A stretch of DNA of 64,000 nt from Paraburkholderia sp. (GCF_026225065.1 NZ_JAMFSB010000289.1:1-64000); one strand, 5' to 3'; counted from the stretch's first letter, positions 37,791 through 46,987 are shown. A program made the numbers and translations. Notes: generated by a model from the sequence alone, not told the origin.

Positions 37791-39647
37791 ATGCCTTTGC
37801 CTACCGCACCCAGCAAGCTCGGCAATCTCTTACCGGCTGACGAATACAAGGCTAAAGCCACGCCGGCCCGGTCCGCCAAAAAACAGGCGGTTGACGGGGA
37901 GCAAGCCGAGTCGGCCGATTTCGGCCAAGCCAACGTCGCGACGCCTATGGCACGCGCCGCCAACGCCGCTACTACCTTGCGGCCGGTTCCTGCGTCTTCT
38001 TCTGCCGATACCGCCGCTGAACAGGCTGCTCCCGCTCGCAGCCGGAAAAGCAAACAAACCGCCGCGTTGCTGCAACCGGTGCCGGCGCCTGCCGTCCGCC
38101 AGCAGCCCGCGCACGTCGAGCCTGAGCAACCTGCCACCGCGGAACCCGTGGTGGCCCGCGCCGGCAAGCAGCCATCGGCCAATACGGCGGCCACGCCGGC
38201 CGCAGCGACCCGCGGCAGCGCCAAGAAGCGCGGCGGCGCAGCCGAACAGGTCGAAACCCGCAAGCTGTTCGTGCTCGATACGAACGTGCTGATGCACGAT
38301 CCGACTTGCCTGTTCCGTTTCGAGGAACACGACGTCTATCTGCCGATGATGACGTTGGAAGAACTCGACAACCACAAGAAGGGCATGTCGGAAGTCGCGC
38401 GTAATGCGCGTCAGGTCAGCCGCACGCTGGACGCGCTGGTCGCCAACGGCGGCAATATGTCGGATGGCATTTCGCTGTCGCGCCTGGGCAGCCGCGAGGC
38501 CGCCGGACGCCTGTTTTTCCAGACCAAGCTGACGGATATCGAACCGGTCGAAGGCCTGCCGCAAGGCAAGGCGGACAACCAGATTCTCGGCGTGGTGCGC
38601 GCGTTGCAGCGCGACCGCATGGACCGCCAGGTCGTGCTGGTGTCGAAAGACATCAACATGCGGATCAAGGCGCATGCGCTGGGTCTGCCTGCCGAGGATT
38701 ACTTCAACGACCAGGTCCTCGAAGACAAGGACCTGCTCTATTCCGGCATTCGCGCGCTGCCGCAGGACTTCTGGACCAAACATGCCAAGGGCATGGAAAG
38801 CTGGCAGGACACCAAGACGGGCACCACGTATTACCGCGTGACCGGGCCGTTGTGCGCCTCGATGCTGGTCAACGAGTTCGTGTATCTGGAGCCGCAGAAC
38901 GGCGAACCGGCATTTCACGCGCTGGTGCGTGAGCTGAACGGCAAGACCGCCCTGCTGCAGACCTTGCGCGACTACGGCCACCACAAGAACAACGTGTGGG
39001 GCATTACGGCGCGCAATCGCGAGCAGAACTTTGCGCTCAACCTGCTGATGAATCCGGAGATCGACTTCGTCACGCTGCTTGGCCAGGCCGGTACCGGCAA
39101 GACGCTCGTCGCACTAGCTGCGGGGCTTGCACAGGTGCTAGACGACAAGCGCTACAACGAAATCATCGTGACACGGGCCACCGTGCCGGTCGGTGAAGAC
39201 ATCGGCTTTCTGCCGGGTACGGAAGAGGAAAAGATGCAGCCGTGGATGGGTGCATTCGACGACAACCTCGAAGTGCTGCAGAAGACCGACGACGCTGCCG
39301 GCGAATGGGGCCGTGCCGCGACCCAGGAACTGATCCGTTCGCGCCTGAAGATCAAGAGCATGAACTTCATGCGCGGCCGGACTTTCGTCGACAAGTATCT
39401 GATCATCGACGAGGCCCAGAACCTGACGCCGAAGCAGATGAAGACGCTGGTCACGCGCGCCGGTCCGGGCACGAAAATCATCTGCCTTGGCAACATCGCG
39501 CAGATCGATACGCCGTATCTGACGGAAGGCAGTTCGGGGCTCACCTACGTGGTGGATCGCTTCAAGGGCTGGGCGCATAGCGGGCACGTGACGCTGGCGC
39601 GCGGCGAGAGGTCGCGTCTCGCGGATTACGCGTCCGAGATCCTCTAA
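37791..39647 (+). CDS. PhoH family ATPase with N-terminal PIN domain
   Basis: A 618-residue protein. An Ala/Pro/Lys-rich, probably disordered leader (about 1-155) precedes a PIN-like nuclease domain (RKLFVLDTNVLMHDPTCLFRFEEHDVYLPMMTLEELDNHKKG, with acidic residues expected for metal binding), then a PhoH ATPase domain with Walker A LGQAGTGKTLVALAAG and Walker B YLIIDEAQNLTPKQMKTLVTRAG. PIN-PhoH proteins are thought to act as RNA helicase-nucleases, known from mycobacterial VapBC-linked PhoH2. It is transcribed alone, with a good downstream terminator. The long leader is not typical of E. coli YlaK-type PhoH and may be lineage-specific. Confidence 0.92.
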   Translation: MPLPTAPSKLGNLLPADEYKAKATPARSAKKQAVDGEQAESADFGQANVATPMARAANAATTLRPVPASSSADTAAEQAAPARSRKSKQTAALLQPVPAPAVRQQPAHVEPEQPATAEPVVARAGKQPSANTAATPAAATRGSAKKRGGAAEQVETRKLFVLDTNVLMHDPTCLFRFEEHDVYLPMMTLEELDNHKKGMSEVARNARQVSRTLDALVANGGNMSDGISLSRLGSREAAGRLFFQTKLTDIEPVEGLPQGKADNQILGVVRALQRDRMDRQVVLVSKDINMRIKAHALGLPAEDYFNDQVLEDKDLLYSGIRALPQDFWTKHAKGMESWQDTKTGTTYYRVTGPLCASMLVNEFVYLEPQNGEPAFHALVRELNGKTALLQTLRDYGHHKNNVWGITARNREQNFALNLLMNPEIDFVTLLGQAGTGKTLVALAAGLAQVLDDKRYNEIIVTRATVPVGEDIGFLPGTEEEKMQPWMGAFDDNLEVLQKTDDAAGEWGRAATQELIRSRLKIKSMNFMRGRTFVDKYLIIDEAQNLTPKQMKTLVTRAGPGTKIICLGNIAQIDTPYLTEGSSGLTYVVDRFKGWAHSGHVTLARGERSRLADYASEIL

Positions 39648-39690
39648 GCCAAGCTCAAGCCGAGCTGTTGCACGGTTTTCGAGTTGTTCC

Positions 39691-39728
39691 AAAGCCGCGC
39701 CAGGGTTATACCGGGCGCGGCTTTTTTT
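39691..39728 (+). terminator. Intrinsic terminator after phoH
   Basis: Eleven-base arms aaagccgcgcc and ggcgcggcttt around a 12-base loop, followed by a T tract, 44 bases after the phoH stop. Strong prediction. Confidence 0.92.
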
Positions 39729-39890
39729 GTATGTCCGGCGCGCCCGGGCCCACTTTTACGTCCCGGTGGCGCCACACTTAGCGCGTAAACTTCAAGTAAT
39801 TTATCAACTTTGCTTGCTCACGCCATGGTGGACGGGCTACCATCCCGACATCGCCCGCTTTAAGCGAGTGTTTACGCTCGCCTCGTCTCA

Positions 39891-41033
39891 ATGCGTCGAC
39901 TTGGGTTTTCGCTGCTTATCCTTTTGCTGCTCGCCGCCTGTTCCAGCGAGCCGCAGCGGATTTCGCGCAGCTCAAGCGGTTCTTCTTCGGCGTCCAACGG
40001 CGCTTATCGCACTCCCCCGCCCGGTTTCCCGAACTTCGTCGATCACAGCGTCGGACGCGAGGAAATCTCCATTGAGGCGATGGGCCTCGTCGGGATTCCA
40101 TACCGCTGGGGCGGCAACACGCCGGATAGCGGCTTCGATTGCAGCGGCCTGGTTCGGTATGTGGTGGCACGCGCGGCCTCGGTAAATCTGCCGCGCACCA
40201 CGGCAGATATGAGCGGGAGCGGCGAATCGATCGAGCCCGATGGCGTTGCGCCGGGCGACCTGATTTTCTTTAACACCACCGGACGCCCCCATTCGCACGT
40301 CGGTATTTACGTCGGCAAACTGCGCTTCGTCAATGCGCCGTCGACGGGCGGCACGGTGCGGATCGATTATCTGACCAATCCGTATTGGGCCAAGCGGTTT
40401 GACGGCATTCGCCGGGTCGCCGCGCCAACTCATGCGCCGGCTCCGTTCGAGACGCCGACGTATCAGGCTTCGAATCCGCCGGAGAAGGTTGCTCCTGTGC
40501 CGTCGCAGGCGCTGCCACAGGCTTCGTATGCGGGTGCGGACGGTGCGATGGTAGTCCCTGCGCAGCAGCAGCGGCCGCTTGCGGAACCGCGGCAACCGGC
40601 TTATACGGAAACTGCGCCTGCGGCAGTTCCATTGCAGCAAGAGCCTCAGCAGCGGGTAGCAGCCTCGATGCAGGCACCACTGACCGACACTTCAGCTCGA
40701 GCCATGAGCCAGCCCGCCGCAGCGTCTGACGATGCGTTCGAGCCGCCGCCTCCGGCAATGAGCGCCGCCCAGATGCAGGCGCGTGAAGCAGGCGCGGTCT
40801 CGCCCGTGCCGGCGAGTGTCGCCCACGCACCAGACCCGATCGACGCCGCGGCCGACGCTTTCGAACCGCCGCCCCCCGCGTCCGTTGCTATTCGCCAGGA
40901 GCAACAGGTGGGCACGACGGGCTCCGCTGGCAGTGTGCAGATCATGCGAGCCTCAACGGGGTCACGTGCTATCACGGCCCCTACGCAGTCCAGCGACGAT
41001 CCGATCGCGCACTTCGCCAACGGCAATTTCTGA
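39891..41033 (+). CDS. NlpC/P60 family lipoprotein hydrolase with long disordered tail
   Basis: A 380-residue outer-membrane or periplasmic lipoprotein. The signal peptide MRRLGFSLLILLLLAAC ends in a lipobox, so Cys17 is the lipidated residue. The NlpC/P60 cysteine peptidase domain follows (about 55-175): PYRWGGNTPDSGFDCSGLVRYV gives the catalytic Cys, and RPHSHVGIYVG the His. It should cleave peptidoglycan stem peptides. The last 200 residues are Pro/Ala/Gln-rich and likely unstructured, with FEPPPPA occurring twice. It lies alone between the phoH terminator and the SDR gene. Confidence 0.92.
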   Translation: MRRLGFSLLILLLLAACSSEPQRISRSSSGSSSASNGAYRTPPPGFPNFVDHSVGREEISIEAMGLVGIPYRWGGNTPDSGFDCSGLVRYVVARAASVNLPRTTADMSGSGESIEPDGVAPGDLIFFNTTGRPHSHVGIYVGKLRFVNAPSTGGTVRIDYLTNPYWAKRFDGIRRVAAPTHAPAPFETPTYQASNPPEKVAPVPSQALPQASYAGADGAMVVPAQQQRPLAEPRQPAYTETAPAAVPLQQEPQQRVAASMQAPLTDTSARAMSQPAAASDDAFEPPPPAMSAAQMQAREAGAVSPVPASVAHAPDPIDAAADAFEPPPPASVAIRQEQQVGTTGSAGSVQIMRASTGSRAITAPTQSSDDPIAHFANGNF

Positions 41034-41154
41034 CGGACGCCGCCGGAAATGTAGCTGGTGGCCTGAAAGGTCATTCGCCCCCGTCTGACACGCAGGATTG
41101 AGCTATCTGCTATCGTCTCCGATATTCCTAAGACGGGCAGGTAAGGTACTCACC

Positions 41155-41961
41155 ATGGAACTTGGACTGAAAAACAAAGTGGTGCTGGTCACAGGTGGCA
41201 GCAAAGGAATCGGCCTCGCCTGCGCGCGAGCGTTTGCAGCCGAAGGCGCCAAAGTTGCGATCGTCTCGCGTGATCCGGCGAATCTCGCCCGCGCCCGCGA
41301 GCAGCTGGCGAGCGAGGGTCTGCACGTGCATCTCACGCGCGCCGACCTGCACGAGCCGCACGGCGCGGCCGATATCGTCGAAGAAGTCACCACCGCGGTC
41401 GGTCCGATCGACGTGCTGATCAATAGCGCCGGCGCCGCCCGTCGCTACGACCCGGAAACGCTCAATGCCGAAGCCTTCCGGGCGACGATGGAAGCCAAAT
41501 ACTTCCCGTACATCTATCCGCAGCAGGAAGTGTTGAAGCGCATGGCGGAACGGGTGAAATCAGGAGCCAGCGCCGAGCCGGGAACGATCGTCAACATCAT
41601 CGGCATGGGCGGCAAGATGGCGAGCGATATCCATATCGCCGGCGGCGCTGCCAATGCGGCGCTGATGCTGGCAACGGTCGGGCTCGCGCACTACTACGCG
41701 CGCTATGGCATCCGCATCAACGCGATCAATCCCGGCGCGACGCTGACGGAGCGCGTCGAGGAGGCATTGCAACTGGAAGCGGGTCAGCAAGGGATCGACA
41801 CCAAGGAGGCGTTGGCACGCGGTGAAGCCAAGGTGCCGCTCGGGCGCTTCGCCAAACCCGAGGAAATCGCCGACGTCGCGCTGTTTCTGGCGAGCCGCCG
41901 CGCGAGCTACGTAACAGGCGCGATCGTCCCGATGGACGGGTGCAGCGCGCCGATCATTTGA
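41155..41961 (+). CDS. Short-chain dehydrogenase/reductase
   Basis: A 268-residue NAD(P)-dependent oxidoreductase. The cofactor motif TGGSKGIG is near the N-terminus (VVLVTGGSKGIGLACARAFAAEG), and NSAG follows in INSAGAARRY. The usual catalytic Ser-Tyr-Lys is not present in its standard form: the region after VNIIGMGGKMASDIHIAGGAANAALMLA lacks YxxxK, with HIAGGAAN in its place. It thus resembles divergent SDRs whose catalytic residues are altered. The ATG at 41155 is chosen because MELGLKNKVVLVTGG is the family N-terminus. Substrate unknown. Confidence 0.85.
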   Translation: MELGLKNKVVLVTGGSKGIGLACARAFAAEGAKVAIVSRDPANLARAREQLASEGLHVHLTRADLHEPHGAADIVEEVTTAVGPIDVLINSAGAARRYDPETLNAEAFRATMEAKYFPYIYPQQEVLKRMAERVKSGASAEPGTIVNIIGMGGKMASDIHIAGGAANAALMLATVGLAHYYARYGIRINAINPGATLTERVEEALQLEAGQQGIDTKEALARGEAKVPLGRFAKPEEIADVALFLASRRASYVTGAIVPMDGCSAPII

Positions 41962-42000
41962 GCGCGGGCGCGCCAGCCAGCCTCGGAAGCAAGACCAGAA

Positions 42001-43011
42001 TTACAGCAAGCGATGGCCGAGCCACCAGCCCGCTGCAGCGAGCGCCGCTGACGCGGGGATGGTCAGAATCCACGCCCAGACAATATTGCCTGCCACGCCC
42101 CAGCGCACCGCGCTGAGTTTTTGCGTAGCGCCAACGCCGACAATCGCGCCGGTAATCGTATGGGTGGTGGACACTGGAATGCCGAGGAACGAGGCAATAA
42201 ACAACGTAATCGCACCGCCCGATTCCGCGCAAAAACCGCCGACCGGCTTGAGCTTGGTGATCTTCTGCCCCATCGTGCGGACAATGCGCCAGCCGCCGAA
42301 CAGTGTGCCCAACCCCATCGAAAGATAGCAGCCGCCGATCACCCACAGCGGCGGCGCGTCGGCGAGCGACGATGCATAGCCCGTCGCGATCAGCAGCATC
42401 CAGATGATGCCGATGGTTTTCTGCGCGTCGTTACCGCCGTGCCCGAGGCTATACATGCCGGCCGAAATCAGCTGATAGCGCCGAAAGCGTCCGTCAACCT
42501 TGCTCGGTGGTGTGCGGAAGTAGATCCACGACACCGCCAGCATGAAGAACGAGCCAAGCACAAAACCCAGCAGCGGCGAAATGAAGATGAACGCGACAGT
42601 CTTCATCAATCCGTCCAGGTTGAGCGAATGCCAGCCCGATTTGGCGAGCGCGGCGCCCACCAAACCGCCGATCAGCGCATGCGAGGAGCTCGACGGAATG
42701 CCGTAATGCCACGTGACGATGTTCCAGCCGATCGCGCCGACCAGCGCGCCGAAAATCACGTAGTGGTCGACGATGGCCGGATCGATCGTGCCCTTGCCGA
42801 CTGTCTGCGCGACTTTCAGGTGAAAGATGAAGTAGGCAATGACGTTGAACGCTGCGGCGAAAGCAACCGCCTGCTGCGGCTTGAGAACGCCGGTCGAGAC
42901 GACGGTGGCGATCGAGTTCGCCGCGTCGTGGAAGCCGTTCATGAAGTCGAACACCAGCGACACGGCGACCAGGGTGACGACCACCCAGATGGCGAGTTGT
43001 ATCGATTGCAT
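42001..43011 (-). CDS. pit: Inorganic phosphate transporter, Pit family
   Basis: A 336-residue membrane protein of about ten helices. The Pit signature GFHDAANSIATVV (DFMNGFHDAANSIATVVSTG) near the N-terminus and the second repeat (LGHGGNDAQKTIGII) are clear. It is a low-affinity metal phosphate:H+ symporter. Its ATG overlaps the stop of the DUF47 gene (TAATG), so they form a translationally coupled pair. The pair is widespread: the DUF47 protein is thought to modulate Pit. It converges on the SDR gene with a gap of about 40 bases. Confidence 0.95.
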   Translation of the reverse strand: MQSIQLAIWVVVTLVAVSLVFDFMNGFHDAANSIATVVSTGVLKPQQAVAFAAAFNVIAYFIFHLKVAQTVGKGTIDPAIVDHYVIFGALVGAIGWNIVTWHYGIPSSSSHALIGGLVGAALAKSGWHSLNLDGLMKTVAFIFISPLLGFVLGSFFMLAVSWIYFRTPPSKVDGRFRRYQLISAGMYSLGHGGNDAQKTIGIIWMLLIATGYASSLADAPPLWVIGGCYLSMGLGTLFGGWRIVRTMGQKITKLKPVGGFCAESGGAITLFIASFLGIPVSTTHTITGAIVGVGATQKLSAVRWGVAGNIVWAWILTIPASAALAAAGWWLGHRLL

Positions 43012-43637
43012 TAGGCGTTTTCCAGCACGATGCCTTCGAGAATGTTCGCCACGTCCTCACATTTGTCAGTGATGGTTTCGAGCAGTTCGTAGATCGCCTT
43101 CAGCTTGATCAGCGTCTTGACGTTGTCTTCCTCGCGAAAGAGCTTCGATATGGCCGAGCGCAGCACGCGGTCGGCTTCGGATTCCAGACGGTCGATATCC
43201 TCGCAGGCCTTCAGGATCTGGCTTGCCTGCTTCATGTCCGACAGCAGGCTGACCGCAAACTGCACGCGCTCGGCGGTCGCTGTGCAGATATGCGCCAACT
43301 GGCTGGCCTCAGAGGTCACCGCCTGCACGTCATAGAGCGAAATCGCGGTGGCAACGTCCTCCATCAGGTCGAGGATGTCGTCCATCGTGGTGATCAACTT
43401 GTGGATTTCGTCGCGGTCGAGCGGCGTGATGAAAGTCTTGTGCAGCAGGTCAATGGTTTCGTGCGTGAGCTTGTCTGCAGCCTTTTCGGCCTTCTGCACG
43501 TTTTGCTTATGGACCTCGGCGTCTTGCAGGTTGTCGATCAGCAGCTCGAGTTCGTGGCTCGCCGAAACAATGCAATTTGCGTGCTGGTTGAAGATTTCAA
43601 AGAACTTGCCCTCGGTGGGCATGAATCGACCGAACAT
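43011..43637 (-). CDS. DUF47 family protein, PhoU-like Pit accessory protein
   Basis: A 208-residue, mostly helical cytosolic protein: FGRFMPTEGKFFEIFNQHANCIVSASHELELLI, KAEKAADKLTHETIDLLHKTFITPLDRDEIHKLITTMDDILDLMEDVA. Acidic (E/D)xxxD motifs in such helices bind metal in PhoU proteins. It is often found upstream of pit and is believed to control phosphate or metal-phosphate uptake. It overlaps the pit start codon. No promoter motif was strong enough to report; a tacaat at the right spot lacks a matching -35. Confidence 0.92.
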   Translation of the reverse strand: MFGRFMPTEGKFFEIFNQHANCIVSASHELELLIDNLQDAEVHKQNVQKAEKAADKLTHETIDLLHKTFITPLDRDEIHKLITTMDDILDLMEDVATAISLYDVQAVTSEASQLAHICTATAERVQFAVSLLSDMKQASQILKACEDIDRLESEADRVLRSAISKLFREEDNVKTLIKLKAIYELLETITDKCEDVANILEGIVLENA

Positions 43638-43753
43638 TGGAATCCCGGGAATTGGTCACATTGCGACTGACATAAAACGGCAATATTGTACCGTCCCCGG
43701 GATAGGGTCGCACCTTTGAAAACGTCGTTACAACAGGGGCGGCAGATTCCTCT

Positions 43754-45142
43754 TTACTCGGCGTAGAAGTTTTGCGCGCCGGCAAAATTATCGAACTTCG
43801 TGTATTGGCCGTGGAACGTGAGGCGAACAGGACCGATTGGCCCGTTACGCTGTTTGCCGATGATGATTTCCGCCGTGCCCTTATCCGGGCTGTCCGGGTT
43901 GTAGACCTCGTCGCGGTAGATGAACAGGATCACGTCGGCATCCTGCTCGATGGCGCCCGATTCACGCAAATCCGACATGATTGGACGCTTGTTCGGGCGC
44001 TGTTCCAGACCGCGGTTCAACTGCGACAGGGCAATCACCGGCACGTCGAGTTCTTTGGCGAGACTTTTCAGCGAACGCGAAATTTCCGAAATTTCGGTCG
44101 CGCGGTTTTCGCCAGCCGACGATGAGCCGCTCATCAGCTGCAAATAGTCGATGATGATCAAACCCAGCTTGCCGCACTGGCGTGACAGCCGGCGCGCCCG
44201 CGAGCGTAGTTCCATCGGGTTCAGACCGCCGGTTTCGTCGATGAAGATTTGCGCTTCGCTCATCTTCTGCACCGCGTGCGTCAGTTTCGGCCAATCCTCG
44301 TCGGTGAGACGCCCTGTACGCATCCGATGCTGGTCGAGCCGGCCAACCGAGCCGAGCATACGCATCGTGAGCTGGGTGCCCGGCATTTCCATCGAAAACA
44401 CCGCCACCGGCAAACCGTACTCAACTGCCACGTACTCGCCGACATTCATCGAGAACGCCGTCTTACCCATCGACGGCCGACCCGCCACGATGATCAGTTC
44501 GCCGCCGTGCATGCCGGAGGTCATCCGGTCGAGGTCGACGAAGCCGGTCGGCGTGCCGGTCACATCGCTCGGATTGGCGGTGTGATACAGCGTGTCGATC
44601 CGCTCGACCACCTGTGTGAGCAGAGGCCCGATTTCGAGGAATCCCTGCGTACCGCGCGCGCCATCCTCGGCGATCGAAAACACCTTCGATTCGGCTTCGT
44701 CCAGCAGTTGGCGAACTTCCTTGCCCTGCGGATTGAAAGCGTCGGCGGAGATTTCGTCCGCGACCGATACCAGCCGGCGCAGGACCGCGCGATCACGCAC
44801 GATTTCCGCATAACGCCGGATATTCGCCGCGCTCGGCGTGTTCTGCGCCAGCGCATTCAGGTAAGCGAGTCCGCCGACCTCTTCCGCCTTGCCCGCAGTG
44901 CCCAACGCCTCATAGACCGTGATCACGTCGGCCGGACGCGTCGCCGCGATTAGCTTGCCGATGTGTTCGAAGATGATGCGGTGGTCATAGCGGTAGAAGT
45001 CGCTTTGCGACAGGAAATCGGCGATGCGGTCCCACGCGGCATTGTCGAGCAGCAGGCCGCCCAGCACCGATTGCTCGGCCTCAATCGAATGCGGCGGGAC
45101 TTTTAGCGACTCGATCTGGGGATCTTTGGACGGTGCGTTCAT
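43754..45142 (-). CDS. dnaB: Replicative DNA helicase DnaB
   Basis: A 462-residue hexameric helicase that unwinds DNA at the replication fork. The N-terminal domain (VPPHSIEAEQSVLGGLLLDNAAWDRIADFL) is followed by the RecA-type ATPase with Walker A GRPSMGKTAFSMN, Walker B LIIIDYLQLM, and the LSQLNRGLEQRPNKRPIMSDLRESGAIEQDAD segment with the arginine finger. Length and sequence are typical and no intein was seen. It follows rplI by about 140 bases across an intrinsic terminator, so it may have a promoter in that gap. Confidence 0.98.
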   Translation of the reverse strand: MNAPSKDPQIESLKVPPHSIEAEQSVLGGLLLDNAAWDRIADFLSQSDFYRYDHRIIFEHIGKLIAATRPADVITVYEALGTAGKAEEVGGLAYLNALAQNTPSAANIRRYAEIVRDRAVLRRLVSVADEISADAFNPQGKEVRQLLDEAESKVFSIAEDGARGTQGFLEIGPLLTQVVERIDTLYHTANPSDVTGTPTGFVDLDRMTSGMHGGELIIVAGRPSMGKTAFSMNVGEYVAVEYGLPVAVFSMEMPGTQLTMRMLGSVGRLDQHRMRTGRLTDEDWPKLTHAVQKMSEAQIFIDETGGLNPMELRSRARRLSRQCGKLGLIIIDYLQLMSGSSSAGENRATEISEISRSLKSLAKELDVPVIALSQLNRGLEQRPNKRPIMSDLRESGAIEQDADVILFIYRDEVYNPDSPDKGTAEIIIGKQRNGPIGPVRLTFHGQYTKFDNFAGAQNFYAE

Positions 45143-45192
45143 GGGATGGAATTATCGGGCAAATGCTACCCGTAAGGTATAGAACGGCCAAC

Positions 45193-45229
45193 AAAAAAGG
45201 CAGGGGCCGGTCACCCGGCCCCTGCCTTT
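45193..45229 (-). terminator. Intrinsic terminator after rplI
   Basis: Fourteen-base arms aaggcaggggccgg / ccggcccctgcctt with a four-base loop; on the minus strand the hairpin is followed by six Ts. It lies about 50 bases beyond the rplI stop and separates the ribosomal genes from dnaB. Confidence 0.92.
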
Positions 45230-45281
45230 CACCGGTCAGACTACCCGGCAAATATTGCTTCGATGCTTTGACGCAGTCGGC

Positions 45282-45734
45282 TTAGACGTGTTCGCCCAGC
45301 ACCGACACCGTCACATCGACGAGAACGTCGGTGTGCAGCGAGATTTGCACTGAGTGGTCGCCCACCAGCTTCAGCGGGCCTTCCGGCAGACGCACTTGCG
45401 CCTTTTCCACTGCGAAGCCTTGCTTGACCAAGGCTTCAGCGATGTCGGCGTTCGTCACCGAACCGAACAGACGGCCGTCGACGCCAGCCTTCTGAGCGAT
45501 CTGAACCGTCGAGCCTGCCAGCTTTTCGCCTTGAGCTTGAGCAGTTGCCAGCTTTTCAGCGGCAACCTTTTCCAGTTCTGCGCGGCGGACTTCGAATTCA
45601 GCGAGTGCGTCTTTCGTTGCGCGGCGTGCGTGCTTGTTCGGGATCAGGAAGTTACGTGCGTAACCGTCCTTCACCTTGACGATGTCGCCCAGGTTGCCCA
45701 GGTTGACGACTTTTTCCAGAAGAATAACTTGCAT
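45282..45734 (-). CDS. rplI: 50S ribosomal protein L9
   Basis: A 150-residue ribosomal protein: [40 protein letters not shown] is the L9 signature region, followed by the long connecting helix and the C-terminal domain ([17 protein letters not shown]). Standard length. It follows rpsR by 27 bases in the rpsF-priB-rpsR-rplI order that is common in proteobacteria. Confidence 0.98.
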   Translation of the reverse strand: MQVILLEKVVNLGNLGDIVKVKDGYARNFLIPNKHARRATKDALAEFEVRRAELEKVAAEKLATAQAQGEKLAGSTVQIAQKAGVDGRLFGSVTNADIAEALVKQGFAVEKAQVRLPEGPLKLVGDHSVQISLHTDVLVDVTVSVLGEHV

Positions 45735-45761
45735 TCTGATGCTCCTTGTCGCGTCGTCGGG

Positions 45762-46037
45762 TTAGGCCTTGTGCTGGTCGGTGTACGGCACCAGCGCGAG
45801 GAAACGTGCGCGCTTGATTGCCGTATCCAGCTGGCGTTGATAGTGCGACTTCGTACCCGTGAGACGCGCCGGCGTGATCTTGCCGTTTTCGCCAATGAAG
45901 TCCTTCAGCGTTTCGATGTCTTTGTAGTCGATCTGATCGACACCAGCTGCCGTGAAACGGCAGAACTTCTTGCGCTTGAAGAGCGGATTTTGTTGCTGAC
46001 GACGCTTGTCGAATTTCTTACCAGTCGGGCGGGGCAT
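45762..46037 (-). CDS. rpsR: 30S ribosomal protein S18
   Basis: A 91-residue protein with [70 protein letters not shown], the S18 pattern. S18 pairs with S6 on the small-subunit platform; both are encoded here, and their complex is known to bind a leader RNA in many bacteria. It follows priB by two bases. Confidence 0.98.
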   Translation of the reverse strand: MPRPTGKKFDKRRQQQNPLFKRKKFCRFTAAGVDQIDYKDIETLKDFIGENGKITPARLTGTKSHYQRQLDTAIKRARFLALVPYTDQHKA

Positions 46038-46039
46038 GT

Positions 46040-46339
46040 TCAGTCCTTTCCAATGTCCTGCAATGCTGTGATGTGAAATACCAGGGTTCTTGCGTTGCGG
46101 CTTTTCTTCGCCAGGAAGCCGGTGAAGAGCGTTTCGACGCCCATCGCACAGCTTTCCAGCTTGCCGCTCGCCTCGCCGGCCGCCACCGCCGCCATCGTCA
46201 GTTCAACTTGCCGGGCTATGCCGGCTTCGACGACTTCAGTGCGGTGTTGCAACGTGCAGCTTGCGATCGGAACGCCGGCGGGGGTGTACCGCACCGGTTC
46301 GCGTTCAACGACGCTGGCCGTAAGTTGCAGCCGATTCAT
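46040..46339 (-). CDS. priB: Primosomal replication protein N (PriB)
   Basis: A 99-residue OB-fold single-stranded DNA-binding protein: [96 protein letters not shown]. PriB stabilises PriA on stalled forks during restart. It sits between rpsF and rpsR as in E. coli. Confidence 0.95.
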   Translation of the reverse strand: MNRLQLTASVVEREPVRYTPAGVPIASCTLQHRTEVVEAGIARQVELTMAAVAAGEASGKLESCAMGVETLFTGFLAKKSRNARTLVFHITALQDIGKD

Positions 46340-46391
46340 ATACCTTTTGGCGAGAGCGACGCTTTTGCCTGGTAGCTTAAATTAGTGTGTC

Positions 46392-46784
46392 TTAAGCCTG
46401 CGCTTCGGACGGCTGCGTGGTGGTGGTGGTGGTCGTAGCAGCTGCCTTCTTGGCTTCTTCGCGCTGCACTTCCTTCATCATCGGCGACGGGCCGGTTTCG
46501 GCCTTCTTCAGCTTGACGATCAGGTGACGCAGAACCGCGTCGTTGAACTTGAATGCGTGTTCCAGCTCGTCGAGCGTGGTTTGGTCGCATTCGATGTTCA
46601 GGCAGACGTAGTGAGCCTTCGCGAGTTTCTCGATCATGTAGGCCAGTTGGCGACGGCCCCAGTCTTCGATACGGTGGATCTGGCCACCGTGCGAGGTGAT
46701 CGTGGTCTTGTAACGCTCGATCATGGCGGGCACTTGCTCGCTCTGATCGGGGTGCACAATAAAGACGATTTCATAATGACGCAT
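46392..46784 (-). CDS. rpsF: 30S ribosomal protein S6
   Basis: A 130-residue protein: [67 protein letters not shown] is the S6 fold. The C-terminal tail has a run of seven threonines ([18 protein letters not shown]) encoded by a trinucleotide repeat. The ATG at 46784 is chosen over the GTG two codons before, because AAGGAG lies just upstream at a good distance and MRHYE is the universal S6 start. First gene of rpsF-priB-rpsR-rplI. Confidence 0.97.
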   Translation of the reverse strand: MRHYEIVFIVHPDQSEQVPAMIERYKTTITSHGGQIHRIEDWGRRQLAYMIEKLAKAHYVCLNIECDQTTLDELEHAFKFNDAVLRHLIVKLKKAETGPSPMMKEVQREEAKKAAATTTTTTTQPSEAQA

Positions 46785-46813
46785 ACACACTCCTTGTGGA
46801 CTTGTGGATTAGA

Positions 46814-46841
46814 GCCACCCGGGCGTCTGAACCGGTGTGGC
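46814..46841 (-). promoter_or_regulatory. Candidate S6:S18-type leader hairpin in the rpsF 5' UTR
   Basis: On the minus strand the leader can fold as GCCAC / GTGGC, a one-base A bulge, then CCGG / CCGG closing a nine-base loop. It lies between the predicted transcription start and the rpsF Shine-Dalgarno. Many bacteria have an S6:S18-binding leader with CCG in a bulged hairpin here, used for feedback control. Agreement with the motif is judged by eye, so confidence is moderate. Confidence 0.45.
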
Positions 46842-46857
46842 AAGTGAGAAGCCGAAG

Positions 46858-46886
46858 ATTGTAGCCCGAATGGGGACGGGTTGCAA
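46858..46886 (-). promoter_or_regulatory. Sigma-70 promoter of the rpsF operon
   Basis: On the minus strand: ttgcaa (-35, 46881-46886), 17-base spacer, tacaat (-10, 46858-46863). The spacing is ideal and the -10 matches at five of six positions. It would start transcription about 65 bases before the rpsF ATG. Confidence 0.75.
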
Positions 46887-46987
46887 CATATCCCGTTAAT
46901 TTGCCACGCGATTCGGGTGTGTTTTCAAGGGTTTAGGGCTATGTGACGGCTCCCAGCCCGCGCCTGACCACGCACGGCGCCCTCTGA

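Noticed and set aside
43675-43705. Promoter for the DUF47-pit operon
   Set aside because: A tacaat -10 is present on the minus strand, but no hexamer near -35 matches at a proper distance.
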